Part shown: positions 19,237 to 26,819 of the stretch, piece after piece
Layout: every line of letters starts with the position of its first letter
How positions within the stretch are numbered: the first letter of the stretch is position 1
Made by a program: the position numbers and the translations under genes
Assembly: GCA_027448945.1 (NCBI GenBank)
Contig: DAIDMQ010000005.1
Coordinates: forward strand, 30,832 to 94,831
Origin: Gallionellaceae bacterium
Lineage (GTDB): Bacteria; Pseudomonadota; Gammaproteobacteria; Burkholderiales; Gallionellaceae
DNA length: 64,000 nt
Direction of reading: 5' to 3'
Notes under the pieces: model-generated
What the model saw: only the letters and a program-made list of their open reading frames with translations
Database searches by the model: none
What the model was told of the DNA's origin: nothing

Positions 19237-20196
19237 CTACCAGCGTACCAGCAGAGCGCCCCAAGTGAAGCCACCACCGATCGCTTCCATCAGGATGTGC
19301 TGACCCGCTTTGATACGGCCATCGCGCACCGCAACATCGAGTGCCAAGGGAATAGAGGCCGCCGAAGTATTGCCGTGCTTAGCCACGGTCACCACCACGT
19401 TATCCAAGCTCAAGCCCAGTCTTTTGGCGGTTGCTTCCATGATGCGGATATTGGCCTGATGTGGCACCAGCCAATCGATGATGGTGTCCGGCAATTGATG
19501 CTCCTCCAGCAACTCCTCGACCACACGACTGAGGTTGTTAACGGCGAATTTGAATACCGCAGGACCATCCATCTTGATGAAAGGACTACCCTCGATCTCG
19601 CCATTGCGAATATTGCCTTCAGCTTTGAGCATATGACGCTGACTGCCGTCGGAGTGCAGCTTGGCTGCGATAATGCCAGGTATCTCACTGGCTTGCATGA
19701 TCACCGCGCCCGCGCCATCGCCAAACAACACGAAAGTGGTTCTGTCCTGCACATCCAAGATACGCGACAGCACTTCAGCGCCAACGACCAAGACTGTCTT
19801 GGCCTGACCACAGCGAATGTACATATCGGCGGTATTCATAGCGAACACAAAGCCACCGCACACAGCCTGCATATCGAATGCAGGACCACCGCTGGTGATG
19901 CCTAGCTTGTCCTGCAATACACATGCGGTGCTGGGAAAAATATGGTCCGGCGTGGTGGTTGCGACAATGATCAAATCAATGTCGTTGGCTGCTATCCCAG
20001 CTGCCTCTATCGCTTTGACGCTAGCGTGATAAGCCAAATCGCTAGTCAGCTCATCATCGGCCGCGAAATGTCTTTCATGGATACCACTACGACTGACGAT
20101 CCAATCATGCGTGGTTTCGACCATTTTTTCCAGATCGTAGTTGCTAAGCGTCCTGGCGGGCAAATAACTGCCTGTTCCTGTGATGCGTGAGTACAT
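19237..20196 (-). CDS. fabH: 3-oxoacyl-[ACP] synthase III FabH
   Basis: FabH starts fatty-acid synthesis by condensing an acyl-CoA with malonyl-ACP. The 319 residues contain the catalytic C113 (Q-A-V-C-G-G-F), the histidine in V-P-H-Q-A-N-x-R-I and the asparagine in K-H-G-N-T-S-A-A-S, so the Cys-His-Asn triad is complete. It starts one base before the plsX stop ends the preceding gene, giving essentially zero spacing. Confidence 0.96.
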   Translation of the reverse strand: MYSRITGTGSYLPARTLSNYDLEKMVETTHDWIVSRSGIHERHFAADDELTSDLAYHASVKAIEAAGIAANDIDLIIVATTTPDHIFPSTACVLQDKLGITSGGPAFDMQAVCGGFVFAMNTADMYIRCGQAKTVLVVGAEVLSRILDVQDRTTFVLFGDGAGAVIMQASEIPGIIAAKLHSDGSQRHMLKAEGNIRNGEIEGSPFIKMDGPAVFKFAVNNLSRVVEELLEEHQLPDTIIDWLVPHQANIRIMEATAKRLGLSLDNVVVTVAKHGNTSAASIPLALDVAVRDGRIKAGQHILMEAIGGGFTWGALLVRW

Positions 20197-21234
20197 TTAA
20201 GCCGCTCCTTGCTCAGAGTTTTGACGCTGATGATGCCACTTTTCAATATGCTCACTGATGTGCTGCAACATGCCGCCACGCGCCTCTTCGGCTGCACGCT
20301 CGATGGCACACAGGTAGGCGTAAACATCCGCTGAACCGTGACTCTTCACGACGATACCCTTAAGACCGAGGAAACTCGCGCCATTGTAACGGCGGTGATC
20401 CAGTCTGTGTTTGAAGGCTTTCAATGCGGGAATGGATAACAAAGCGCCCAGCTTGGTGAAAATATTGCGGGTAAGCTCTTCGCGCAGGAAGCCGCCCATC
20501 ATCTTGGCCACGCCTTCGGCAGTTTTGAGCGCCACGTTACCGACGAAGCCATCACACACGACGACATCGGTGACACCCAAGAAAATGTCATTGCCTTCCA
20601 CGTTGCCGTAAAAATTCAAATCACTCGCCTGCAACATCACACCAGCCTGCTTGACCACCTCATTACCCTTAATTTCTTCGCTACCGATGTTCAAAAGACC
20701 CACACTTGGATTTTCTTTATGCTCCAAGGCACTGACCAGCGTGGAACCCATCAAAGCGAATTGCAGCAGGTGTTCGGCCGTGCAATCAGTATTGGCACCC
20801 AGGTCCAACATACACACCTGCCCCTTGTTAGTTGGCAGGAATGAAGCGATTGCAGGGCGATCGATACCGGGCAGGGTTTTAAGCACATAACGTGCGGTCG
20901 CCATCAGAGCGCCAGTATTACCGGCACTGATGCAGGCCCCAGCCTCACCGGATTTAACCAGGTTGATGGCGACGCGCATGGAAGAATCCTTCTTGCCGCG
21001 CAATGCGGACTGAGGCGACTCATCCATCGCCACCACCTGACTGGCAGCATGGACGCGCAAATGCGAACCGAGTTGCGCGCCCATGGCGCGCAACTCGGCC
21101 TCGATGGCATCGGGAATGCCGACCAACACGATGGTATCGCCGGGTGAGTGTTTCAGATATTCAATTGCTGCGGGAATCGTGACCGAAGGACCGTGATCAC
21201 CACCCATTGCATCTATTGCTAATGTAACGTCCAC
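20197..21234 (-). CDS. plsX: Phosphate acyltransferase PlsX
   Basis: PlsX converts acyl-ACP to acyl-phosphate, the donor used by PlsY for phospholipid synthesis. The 345 residues begin with the typical [11 protein letters not shown], and contain the S-A-G-N-T-G-A-L-M and L-D-L-G-A-N-T-D blocks and the [12 protein letters not shown] motif. It sits between rpmF and fabH, the classic rpmF-plsX-fabH order, with a terminator-like hairpin in the gap before it. Confidence 0.96.
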   Translation of the reverse strand: MDVTLAIDAMGGDHGPSVTIPAAIEYLKHSPGDTIVLVGIPDAIEAELRAMGAQLGSHLRVHAASQVVAMDESPQSALRGKKDSSMRVAINLVKSGEAGACISAGNTGALMATARYVLKTLPGIDRPAIASFLPTNKGQVCMLDLGANTDCTAEHLLQFALMGSTLVSALEHKENPSVGLLNIGSEEIKGNEVVKQAGVMLQASDLNFYGNVEGNDIFLGVTDVVVCDGFVGNVALKTAEGVAKMMGGFLREELTRNIFTKLGALLSIPALKAFKHRLDHRRYNGASFLGLKGIVVKSHGSADVYAYLCAIERAAEEARGGMLQHISEHIEKWHHQRQNSEQGAA

Positions 21235-21251
21235 TAAGCGACCCTAAGCAA

Positions 21252-21293
21252 AAAATAGAAAAGAAAACGCAGCCGATCTACGGACCGGCTGCG
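21252..21293 (-). terminator. Terminator-like hairpin between rpmF and plsX
   Basis: On the minus strand an 8-bp stem (CGCAGCCG/CGGCTGCG, arms at 21286-21293 and 21268-21275) is followed by a T-rich run. It lies just after rpmF and 18 bases before plsX, so it may partly end transcription and let rpmF be made in excess of plsX-fab. Confidence 0.75.
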
Positions 21294-21305
21294 TCACTAA
21301 AATGC

Positions 21306-21485
21306 TTATTCGCCTTTAGTCTTAACTACTTTTTTGCCGCGATAGAAACCGGTTGGGCTGATGTGGTGGCGCAAATGTGTCTCGCCTGTAGTTGGCTCGA
21401 TTGCGATCGATGGGTTTGTCAAGAAATCGTGCGCGCGGTGCATACCACGTTTAGATGGGGACTTTTTATTTTGTTGAACTGCCAT
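21306..21485 (-). CDS. rpmF: 50S ribosomal protein L32
   Basis: Translation of the minus strand gives 59 residues beginning [17 protein letters not shown] and ending K-K-V-V-K-T-K-G-E, the full length and pattern of L32, a small protein of the large ribosomal subunit. The zinc-finger cysteines found in some L32 proteins are absent (the C-minus form). A Shine-Dalgarno-like A-G-G-A-G precedes the ATG. It lies between yceD and plsX, the standard order, and is easily missed because of its size. Confidence 0.96.
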   Translation of the reverse strand: MAVQQNKKSPSKRGMHRAHDFLTNPSIAIEPTTGETHLRHHISPTGFYRGKKVVKTKGE

Positions 21486-21526
21486 GCTGATACTCCTAGT
21501 TAAAACTCAAAATAACGTTAAGGTCG

Positions 21527-22024
21527 TTAACGCTTTAATTTTGCCAATGCGGCAAAAGGATGTGACTCCTCCTGCCGCTTTCCTGCCTCATCTACCGCCT
21601 GACACATCCCAACAGCATGCTTGGATGCAAAGGGCAAACTCAGCAAAATCTCATCTTCCAACAGGTGCCATACATCCAGTTGCGCCTCAGCAAGGATACT
21701 TTCGAACTCTTCTTCGACTTCGTTTTTATCCAACTGATCCAAGCCAGCCTGATCCCGCAACTGCACAGAGGTCGACACCACAACCTCAAAATCCATACTC
21801 TGCATACAACGCTGACACACCAGATGACAGACTCCGGATACATCCAGAGAAAGATACGGAATAGTAAATTTATCCACTCCGCCCAATATCTTATAACTTA
21901 ACTTACCCTCTGTATCGCTCAGCAAATCTGCCAAACGCGACAATTCAGCAACAAGCACTTCACCGCTAATTTGCTGGCCATTTCTGGCAAAATCTAGACT
22001 ATCTATGAAAGGCCGTGCATGCAT
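21527..22024 (-). CDS. yceD: YceD family protein (DUF177, 23S rRNA accumulation)
   Basis: YceD proteins are linked to 23S rRNA accumulation and are nearly always encoded just upstream of rpmF, as here. The 165 residues contain the conserved cysteines C66, C70 and C73 (V-C-H-L-V-C-Q-R-C) and an acidic D/E-rich segment near 100-115. The ATG at 22022-22024 fits the family N-terminus (x-F-I-D-S-L-D-F-A-R). The predicted transcription start of the upstream promoter would lie only about three bases before this ATG. Confidence 0.9.
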   Translation of the reverse strand: MHARPFIDSLDFARNGQQISGEVLVAELSRLADLLSDTEGKLSYKILGGVDKFTIPYLSLDVSGVCHLVCQRCMQSMDFEVVVSTSVQLRDQAGLDQLDKNEVEEEFESILAEAQLDVWHLLEDEILLSLPFASKHAVGMCQAVDEAGKRQEESHPFAALAKLKR

Positions 22025-22033
22025 GAGGCGCGC

Positions 22034-22062
22034 ATGATATATTTTTCGCCCTCTTGTGTCAA
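22034..22062 (-). promoter_or_regulatory. Sigma-70 promoter for yceD-rpmF-plsX-fab
   Basis: On the minus strand a perfect -35 TTGACA (22057-22062) and a -10 TATCAT (22034-22039) are separated by exactly 17 bases. The predicted start near 22027 leaves almost no leader before the yceD ATG at 22024. Confidence 0.8.
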
Positions 22063-22080
22063 AAATCCTAAGGAAAATTC

Positions 22081-22665
22081 TTGAATTCTCAGTTGCTTGT
22101 CTTGGCCTCTACCTCAATCTACCGTAGCGAACTACTTAAAAGACTACAAATCCCCTTCGTCACCGCAGCCCCAAACGTCGACGAAACGCCCTTAACTGGG
22201 GAATCCGCACGTGCGACCTCCGTACGCCTAGCCCAACTCAAAGCGCGCGCCGTCGCCTCTGACTATCCAGATGCACTGATCATAGGCTCAGATCAGGTAG
22301 CCCTATTAGGCGCCGAACAGTTGGGCAAGCCCATGAACCACGACAACGCAGTTCGGCAATTGCAAAATATGCGTGGCAAGACCACCCGCTTCTATACGGC
22401 ACTGACCTTATATAACAGTAAAACTGGCAACATGCAGACTGAAGTGGCCGAGAACGATGTGACCTTGCGTGAATTGAGCGATGCTGAAATAGAAGCCTAT
22501 CTGCTCAAAGAGCAACCATATCACTGCGCGGGCAGTGCGAAATCTGAGGGCTTGGGTATCGCCCTGATGTCCTCTATGCGTGGCGACGACCCCAACGCAC
22601 TGGTCGGCCTGCCTTTAATATTGCTACTCGCCATGTTGCGCAATGAGAACCTGACACCCTTTTGA
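22081..22665 (+). CDS. Maf-like nucleotide pyrophosphatase (YceF type)
   Basis: Maf/YceF proteins hydrolyse non-canonical nucleotides; E. coli YceF acts on 7-methyl-GTP. The 194 residues have the family N-terminus L-A-S-T-S-x-Y-R-x-x-L-L-x-R-L, the E/D-x-P-L-T-G-E loop, and G-S-D-Q-V-A with the catalytic aspartate. The start is a TTG at 22081 with a good A-A-G-G-A 8 bases upstream. It diverges from yceD, a common arrangement, and is followed three bases later by a methyltransferase gene. The choice of YceF over canonical Maf rests on the S-x-x-Y-R and yceD neighbourhood. Confidence 0.88.
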   Translation: MNSQLLVLASTSIYRSELLKRLQIPFVTAAPNVDETPLTGESARATSVRLAQLKARAVASDYPDALIIGSDQVALLGAEQLGKPMNHDNAVRQLQNMRGKTTRFYTALTLYNSKTGNMQTEVAENDVTLRELSDAEIEAYLLKEQPYHCAGSAKSEGLGIALMSSMRGDDPNALVGLPLILLLAMLRNENLTPF

Positions 22666-22668
22666 ATT

Positions 22669-23421
22669 ATGAAGCTTACACCACCCGCATCAGGCACGAC
22701 CAAAGGCACGCTGTACCTCATTCCCTGCACCTTGGGCGACAGTCCTGTCGAACATGTCATACCCAGCCATGTCATCAATATCGCCCGTCATCTAAGCTAT
22801 TACGTGGTAGAACAAACCAAGACCTCGCGCCAGTTTCTGTCTGCGCTTAAACACGAGCAGCCGATACAGTCGCTGCATTTCAGCAATTTAAACCAACATA
22901 CCGCGCCCGGCGAATTAGAATCTTTGCTCGCCCCACTATTGGCAGGACATGATTTGGGCGTGATTTCCGAAGCAGGCTGCCCTGGAATCGCCGATCCTGG
23001 CGCCGACTTGGTCAATCTCGCTCATCGCAAAGGGATACGCGTAGTGCCGCTAGTCGGCCCCTCATCCATTTTATTGGCCTTAATGGCCTCTGGCTTGAAT
23101 GGACAATGCTTCGCTTTCCAAGGCTATCTGCCTATAGATGAAACAGAGCGCAAGAAAGCCATCGTAAATTTGGAAGCTGAATCTGCTAAGCGCAACCAGA
23201 CGCAGATGTTCATAGAGACACCTTACCGCAATGAGCGTATGCACACCGCGCTGTTAGCAACTTGCCAGCCCCAAACCTTGCTCTGCGTAGCGACTGATAT
23301 CACCCTTGCCGGCGAGCAGATTACCACGCTCAGCATTGCACAATGGAAACGCCGTCCAGCACCAGAACTCAACAAACGCCCTAGCCTATTTCTGCTACTC
23401 GCACCCTCAAGCCGAGCTTGA
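22669..23421 (+). CDS. SAM-dependent methyltransferase of the RsmI/tetrapyrrole methylase fold
   Basis: A 250-residue protein with the tetrapyrrole-methylase fold: G-T-L-Y-L-I-P-C-T-L-G-D near the start, S-E-A-G-C-P-G-I-A-D-P-G-A (about 104-116) and V-V-P-L-V-G-P-S-S-I (about 130-139). These resemble RsmI, the 16S rRNA C1402 2'-O-methyltransferase, but the N-terminal G-N-L-x-D block of RsmI is replaced and the length is shorter, so this is probably the paralogous family found beside maf. Its substrate is unknown. It starts three bases after the maf-like stop and its 3' end overlaps the sensor kinase on the other strand by 15 bases. Confidence 0.82.
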   Translation: MKLTPPASGTTKGTLYLIPCTLGDSPVEHVIPSHVINIARHLSYYVVEQTKTSRQFLSALKHEQPIQSLHFSNLNQHTAPGELESLLAPLLAGHDLGVISEAGCPGIADPGADLVNLAHRKGIRVVPLVGPSSILLALMASGLNGQCFAFQGYLPIDETERKKAIVNLEAESAKRNQTQMFIETPYRNERMHTALLATCQPQTLLCVATDITLAGEQITTLSIAQWKRRPAPELNKRPSLFLLLAPSSRA

Positions 23422-25413
23422 TTCGCTCAATAGAAACATCACCAATGAGCGCAACTTGGCGGGCTTGACCGGCTTGTGCATCAAATGATGACCCGCCGCA
23501 TTGGCCAGTTGCAATAAGTCTGTACTGGTATCGCCGCTGATCAAAATGGCGGGCGTCTGACTGCTGTTATGCCTGCGCACCATCGCGATTACATCCATAC
23601 CTGTTTCATCGTCCGCCAATTGGTAATCACTGATAATGAGGTCCCATACTGTCCCCTCCGACAACAACTCCTGCAAACGATCAAGATTAGTGGCCGACTC
23701 CACTGCACCACCCCAGGAAGCCAATATGGTGGCAGTGCTGGCCAACACCAATTCATCATCATCTATAACCAACACTGACTTACCTTGCAATGGCAGCTTT
23801 TCGCCGGGCATTACCGAACTAAGCGCAGGATACTTTCCGCTATCCGACAATTTACGCAACTCAGTATTGATAGGTACTTGTAGTGCAAACATGGAGCCAC
23901 ACCCAGGCGTGGATTTCAGCTCTATTCCCAAACCCAGCAACTTCACCAACCGATCCACGATGGCCAAGCCCAAGCCCTGCCCCTTGCTACTGTCCAATTG
24001 CGGCTTGGAGACTTGGAAGAACTCATTAAAGATATTTACTTGATCCTCCTGCGCGATACCAATACCGTTATCTCTGATCTCAATACGCAACTGGTTGCCG
24101 CGTTTGCGACAGGCAATCATCACAATCCCATTCGGATGGCTGTAACGGATTGCATTACTGACCAGATTCATCAGAATACGCTCCAACAGAATCGGATCGC
24201 TATCCACATACAGATTAGAAGTACGCACCACCAGTTTGACGTTTTTGATCGCCGCCAACATATGGTAATCAGCGGCGACTCGACTGATGATGGTTGAAAT
24301 CGCACATGGCTGGTACTGCGGGATCACACCACCAGAATCCAGCTTGGAGATATCCAACAGTGCATTCAATAAAGTAACCAGCGCATCTACCGACTGTTCT
24401 ACTTGCTCAACCAGATGCTGCTGAGATGAAGAGTTCAACTGGCGACGAAGTTCCGCGACATACAGACCCAACGCATGCAAGGGTTGCCTTAAATCATGAC
24501 TGGCAGCGGCGAGAAATCGGCTCTTGTCTTGATTGGCGAGCACCGCCTCATCTTTTTTCTCGCGCAAGGCCTGCGTCGCCTGATCGATACGCTGCTGCAA
24601 GATCTCGCGATCCTGCTCCAATTCCACACTCATCTCGTTTAGACCATGTGCGAGCGTACTTAGCTCAACCACATTGGTGTAGAACTTCGTTCTGGTGCTC
24701 AAATCACCCTTGGCGATCTTCTCTACAGCTTGACTCATTAAATGGATAGGTCGCGTAATACTCAAACTAGCTCTATAGATCAGATACAGCGCAATCATCA
24801 AAAACAGTGTCGTACCAATTAATGCCACGATCAAAATTTCGATTTTATCCTGCTCCGTATGCGCTTTACTCATCTCGACGATCACGGCGCCAATCTGCTT
24901 GGCGGGCTCTCCGATGTCCAGATCATCAACTGCGACTTGGGTAGGTACGATGGGTTGATACAACCAGAGGCTCTGATCTGAAATTTTGATAGGATTCGTA
25001 TCATTCACACCGCCAAATGGAATCACGTCTACCCATCTTGCAAAAGTCAACTGTTTGCCAGTTTGCTGCGCCACTTTGGCATCGTCATTCCTATCCAACT
25101 TCGCCGCCGTCATACTGCCCACGGTTAGTAAAGTCTCTGATGACGCGTTTAGTATCGCCACTCCGCGCACATCCGACTCACGCAGACTGCCGTTAGCGAT
25201 CATCCTGAGAAATTCCTGATTATTGGTGAAAACACCATACTCACTGCCCGAAGCTATCTGCCGGGCAATCAATTTGCCGCGCTCCATCAGACTCTGATCC
25301 AGATCGGCAAAGCGACCGTGCAACAGGAAGAATTCCAGGCAAATGGTCAATATCAATAACGGTATCAACGTTATCAACGCCATCTGCTGCTGGATGCTAG
25401 GTCTTCTGATCAT
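23407..25413 (-). CDS. Hybrid sensor histidine kinase with C-terminal receiver
   Basis: A 668-residue BarA-like kinase. From the ATG at 25413: a membrane helix near residues 10-30, a periplasmic sensor region, a second helix near 195-220, a HAMP domain, a HisKA domain (S-H-D-L-R-Q-P-L-H-A-L with the phospho-histidine), a HATPase domain (N-A-I-R-Y-S, D-N-G-I-G-I, G-L-G-L-A-I) and a receiver (V-I-D-D-D-E, phospho-aspartate in I-I-S-D-Y-Q-L). No Hpt domain is present and no partner regulator is adjacent. The frame remains open to a GTG at 25485. A -10-like TATAAT lies on the minus strand at 25590-25595. The signal sensed is unknown. Confidence 0.9.
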   Translation of the reverse strand: MIRRPSIQQQMALITLIPLLILTICLEFFLLHGRFADLDQSLMERGKLIARQIASGSEYGVFTNNQEFLRMIANGSLRESDVRGVAILNASSETLLTVGSMTAAKLDRNDDAKVAQQTGKQLTFARWVDVIPFGGVNDTNPIKISDQSLWLYQPIVPTQVAVDDLDIGEPAKQIGAVIVEMSKAHTEQDKIEILIVALIGTTLFLMIALYLIYRASLSITRPIHLMSQAVEKIAKGDLSTRTKFYTNVVELSTLAHGLNEMSVELEQDREILQQRIDQATQALREKKDEAVLANQDKSRFLAAASHDLRQPLHALGLYVAELRRQLNSSSQQHLVEQVEQSVDALVTLLNALLDISKLDSGGVIPQYQPCAISTIISRVAADYHMLAAIKNVKLVVRTSNLYVDSDPILLERILMNLVSNAIRYSHPNGIVMIACRKRGNQLRIEIRDNGIGIAQEDQVNIFNEFFQVSKPQLDSSKGQGLGLAIVDRLVKLLGLGIELKSTPGCGSMFALQVPINTELRKLSDSGKYPALSSVMPGEKLPLQGKSVLVIDDDELVLASTATILASWGGAVESATNLDRLQELLSEGTVWDLIISDYQLADDETGMDVIAMVRRHNSSQTPAILISGDTSTDLLQLANAAGHHLMHKPVKPAKLRSLVMFLLSESSSA

Positions 25414-25644
25414 AGATGCGCCCGCGAGACAGACAATACAAAAAATGCTTGGTCTGAGTAGCCGATTTTCACTGGATATAAGCACTCATAAAAGTTAGAT
25501 ATTTCCGTTCCAAACGGTTTTATTAAAACACAACTGACACCGAAACTTGCCCATATATGCAGAGGCTAGTGCGATAGCAGGATATTTGAATTATACGGAA
25601 CGGTAAAAATAATGGACCAGTGTTTTGAAATTGGGCTATAGATG

Positions 25645-25678
25645 AAAAAAGCACCTAGCCATTGCTGACTAAGTGCTT
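25645..25678 (-). terminator. Intrinsic terminator of the Pro-Arg-His tRNA operon
   Basis: On the minus strand AAGCACTTAG pairs with CTAGGTGCTT (10 bp, one G-U) and is followed by T6. It begins 8 bases after the encoded CCA of tRNA-His. Confidence 0.85.
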
Positions 25679-25685
25679 GATTATC

Positions 25686-25762
25686 TGGGGTGGCTGATGG
25701 GGCTCGAACCCACGACAACAGGAATCACAATCCTGGACTCTACCAACTGAGCTACAGCCACC
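25686..25762 (-). tRNA. tRNA-His (GTG)
   Basis: A complete cloverleaf with anticodon GTG in the loop A-T-T-G-T-G-A-T-T. The extra 5' G (G-1) opposite C73 that identifies tRNA-His is encoded, as is the 3' CCA. It is the last tRNA of the three-gene operon and a queuosine target, which links it to queG and queF elsewhere in the window. Confidence 0.97.
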
Positions 25763-25788
25763 GTTGAAGCTTGCTACTGTACAGACAC

Positions 25789-25865
25789 TGGTGTGCCCGA
25801 CAGGAATCGAACCTGTAACCCCCAGCTTAGAAGGCTGGTGCTCTATCCGGTTGAGCTACGGGCAC
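25789..25865 (-). tRNA. tRNA-Arg (TCT)
   Basis: A complete cloverleaf with 7-bp acceptor GTGCCCG/CGGGCAC, anticodon TCT in the stem CAGCC..GGCTG, T-loop G-G-T-T-C-G-A-T-T-C and encoded CCA. It reads AGA codons and lies between tRNA-Pro and tRNA-His. Confidence 0.97.
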
Positions 25866-25901
25866 AATTCTTTTCTGGGAATTGAAAAACTACTAAAAAC
25901 C

Positions 25902-25978
25902 TGGTCGGGGTGGAGAGATTCGAACTCCCGACATCCTGCTCCCAAAGCAGGCGCGCTACCAGGCTACGCTACACCCCG
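25902..25978 (-). tRNA. tRNA-Pro (TGG)
   Basis: A complete cloverleaf with acceptor CGGGGTG/CACCCCG, the CTGC..GCAG anticodon stem, anticodon TGG and encoded CCA. It is the first tRNA of the operon, starting about 4 bases after the expected transcription start of the strong promoter just upstream. Confidence 0.97.
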
Positions 25979-25988
25979 AAGGCTGCGC

Positions 25989-26016
25989 ATTATATAGATG
26001 TTCGCAGCTAATGCAA
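25989..26016 (-). promoter_or_regulatory. Promoter of the Pro-Arg-His tRNA operon
   Basis: On the minus strand TTGCAT (26011-26016) and a perfect TATAAT (25989-25994) are 16 bases apart. The GC-rich GCGCAGCC directly after the -10 resembles the discriminator of stringently controlled tRNA promoters. Confidence 0.8.
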
Positions 26017-26085
26017 TTATTTTTTGAGATTTCTTTTAATAATTTTTATGCACACATTTTACGTGTCGATAAAAATACAAACACA

Positions 26086-26119
26086 CCAGTTTTGCGGAAC
26101 TGGATTTCCGTAAAACTGG
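26086..26119 (-). terminator. Hairpin after pgsA, probable terminator
   Basis: A 14-bp inverted repeat (arms 26086-26099 and 26106-26119, one G-U pair, 6-base loop) lies 22 bases after the pgsA stop. On the minus strand it is followed by a moderately T-rich stretch (TGTGTTTGTATTTTT), weaker than a classic tail. It separates pgsA from the tRNA promoter. Confidence 0.6.
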
Positions 26120-26140
26120 CATGTAGAAAGTATTTTGTGA

Positions 26141-26707
26141 TCAGGATTTTTTTAGTTGCGGCATTGCGCGCATCAGGTAATAACCCATAGACCAGAGCGT
26201 CAACAATGCGGCGAGATACAACAGCAACTCACCCAAAAATTGAATATCCATACCCAACAACGGCTCGTGGTAGAGCAACATAAGCAAGGCTAGCATCTGG
26301 AATGTTGTCTTGATTTTGCCCAACATAGACACTGCAATACTCTTACTTGCCCCCACTTTGGCCATCCATTCGCGCAAAGCAGAGATGGTGATCTCGCGAC
26401 CGATGATGATGAAGGCTATCAGTGCATCCGCACGCCCGAGTTTGACCAATAGCAGCAATGCCGCAGCGACCATCAATTTATCCGCAACCGGATCCAAAAA
26501 AGCACCAAAGGCAGACATCTGATCAAGTTTGCGCGCCAGATAGCCATCCAACCAATCGGTCATAGCCGCCAGCATGAACACCGAGGTGGCGAACAGATTT
26601 TTGTAGTGCGGACTGATCGTATGATCCGAGAGATAGAACACCGAGACGAACACCGGTATCAGCAGAATACGCAACCAAGTCAGTAGATTAGGAATGTTAT
26701 ATTGCAT
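26141..26707 (-). CDS. pgsA: CDP-diacylglycerol--glycerol-3-phosphate 3-phosphatidyltransferase
   Basis: PgsA makes phosphatidylglycerol phosphate, the committed step to phosphatidylglycerol and cardiolipin, in the inner membrane. The 188 residues have four to five hydrophobic helices and the full CDP-alcohol phosphatidyltransferase motif: D54-G55, A58-R59, G68, D72 and D76. It is encoded downstream of uvrC, a common order, but a 112-base gap with its own candidate promoter separates them. Confidence 0.95.
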   Translation of the reverse strand: MQYNIPNLLTWLRILLIPVFVSVFYLSDHTISPHYKNLFATSVFMLAAMTDWLDGYLARKLDQMSAFGAFLDPVADKLMVAAALLLLVKLGRADALIAFIIIGREITISALREWMAKVGASKSIAVSMLGKIKTTFQMLALLMLLYHEPLLGMDIQFLGELLLYLAALLTLWSMGYYLMRAMPQLKKS

Positions 26708-26771
26708 TTAATTAAAATTTTTAGTTTTGCTTAGGCAGCCAGCATTGTCGCATTGACTGGCGAATAACCTC

Positions 26772-26801
26772 AGTGTAGCCGCTGCCAATTCGTTTCAGCA
26801 A
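26772..26801 (-). promoter_or_regulatory. Candidate promoter of pgsA
   Basis: On the minus strand TTGCTG (26796-26801) and TACACT (26772-26777) are 18 bases apart, within the 112-base gap between uvrC and pgsA. Confidence 0.45.
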
Positions 26802-26819
26802 CAATATGTTCATAAAATC

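Noticed and set aside
18203..19264. Longer 353-residue version of FabD
   Set aside because: The extra N-terminus is translated intergenic repeat and overlaps fabH; the family start is at 19135.
25764..25997. 77-residue open frame on the plus strand across tRNA-Arg and tRNA-Pro
   Set aside because: Antisense to two tRNAs; repeated G-I-E-P-V-T-P/R-D-S-N-S-R-H-P-A-P pieces are typical artefacts of tRNA complements.
26721..26813. 30-codon open frame before pgsA on the minus strand
   Set aside because: No ribosome-binding site seen, no recognisable product, and it coincides with the likely pgsA promoter.
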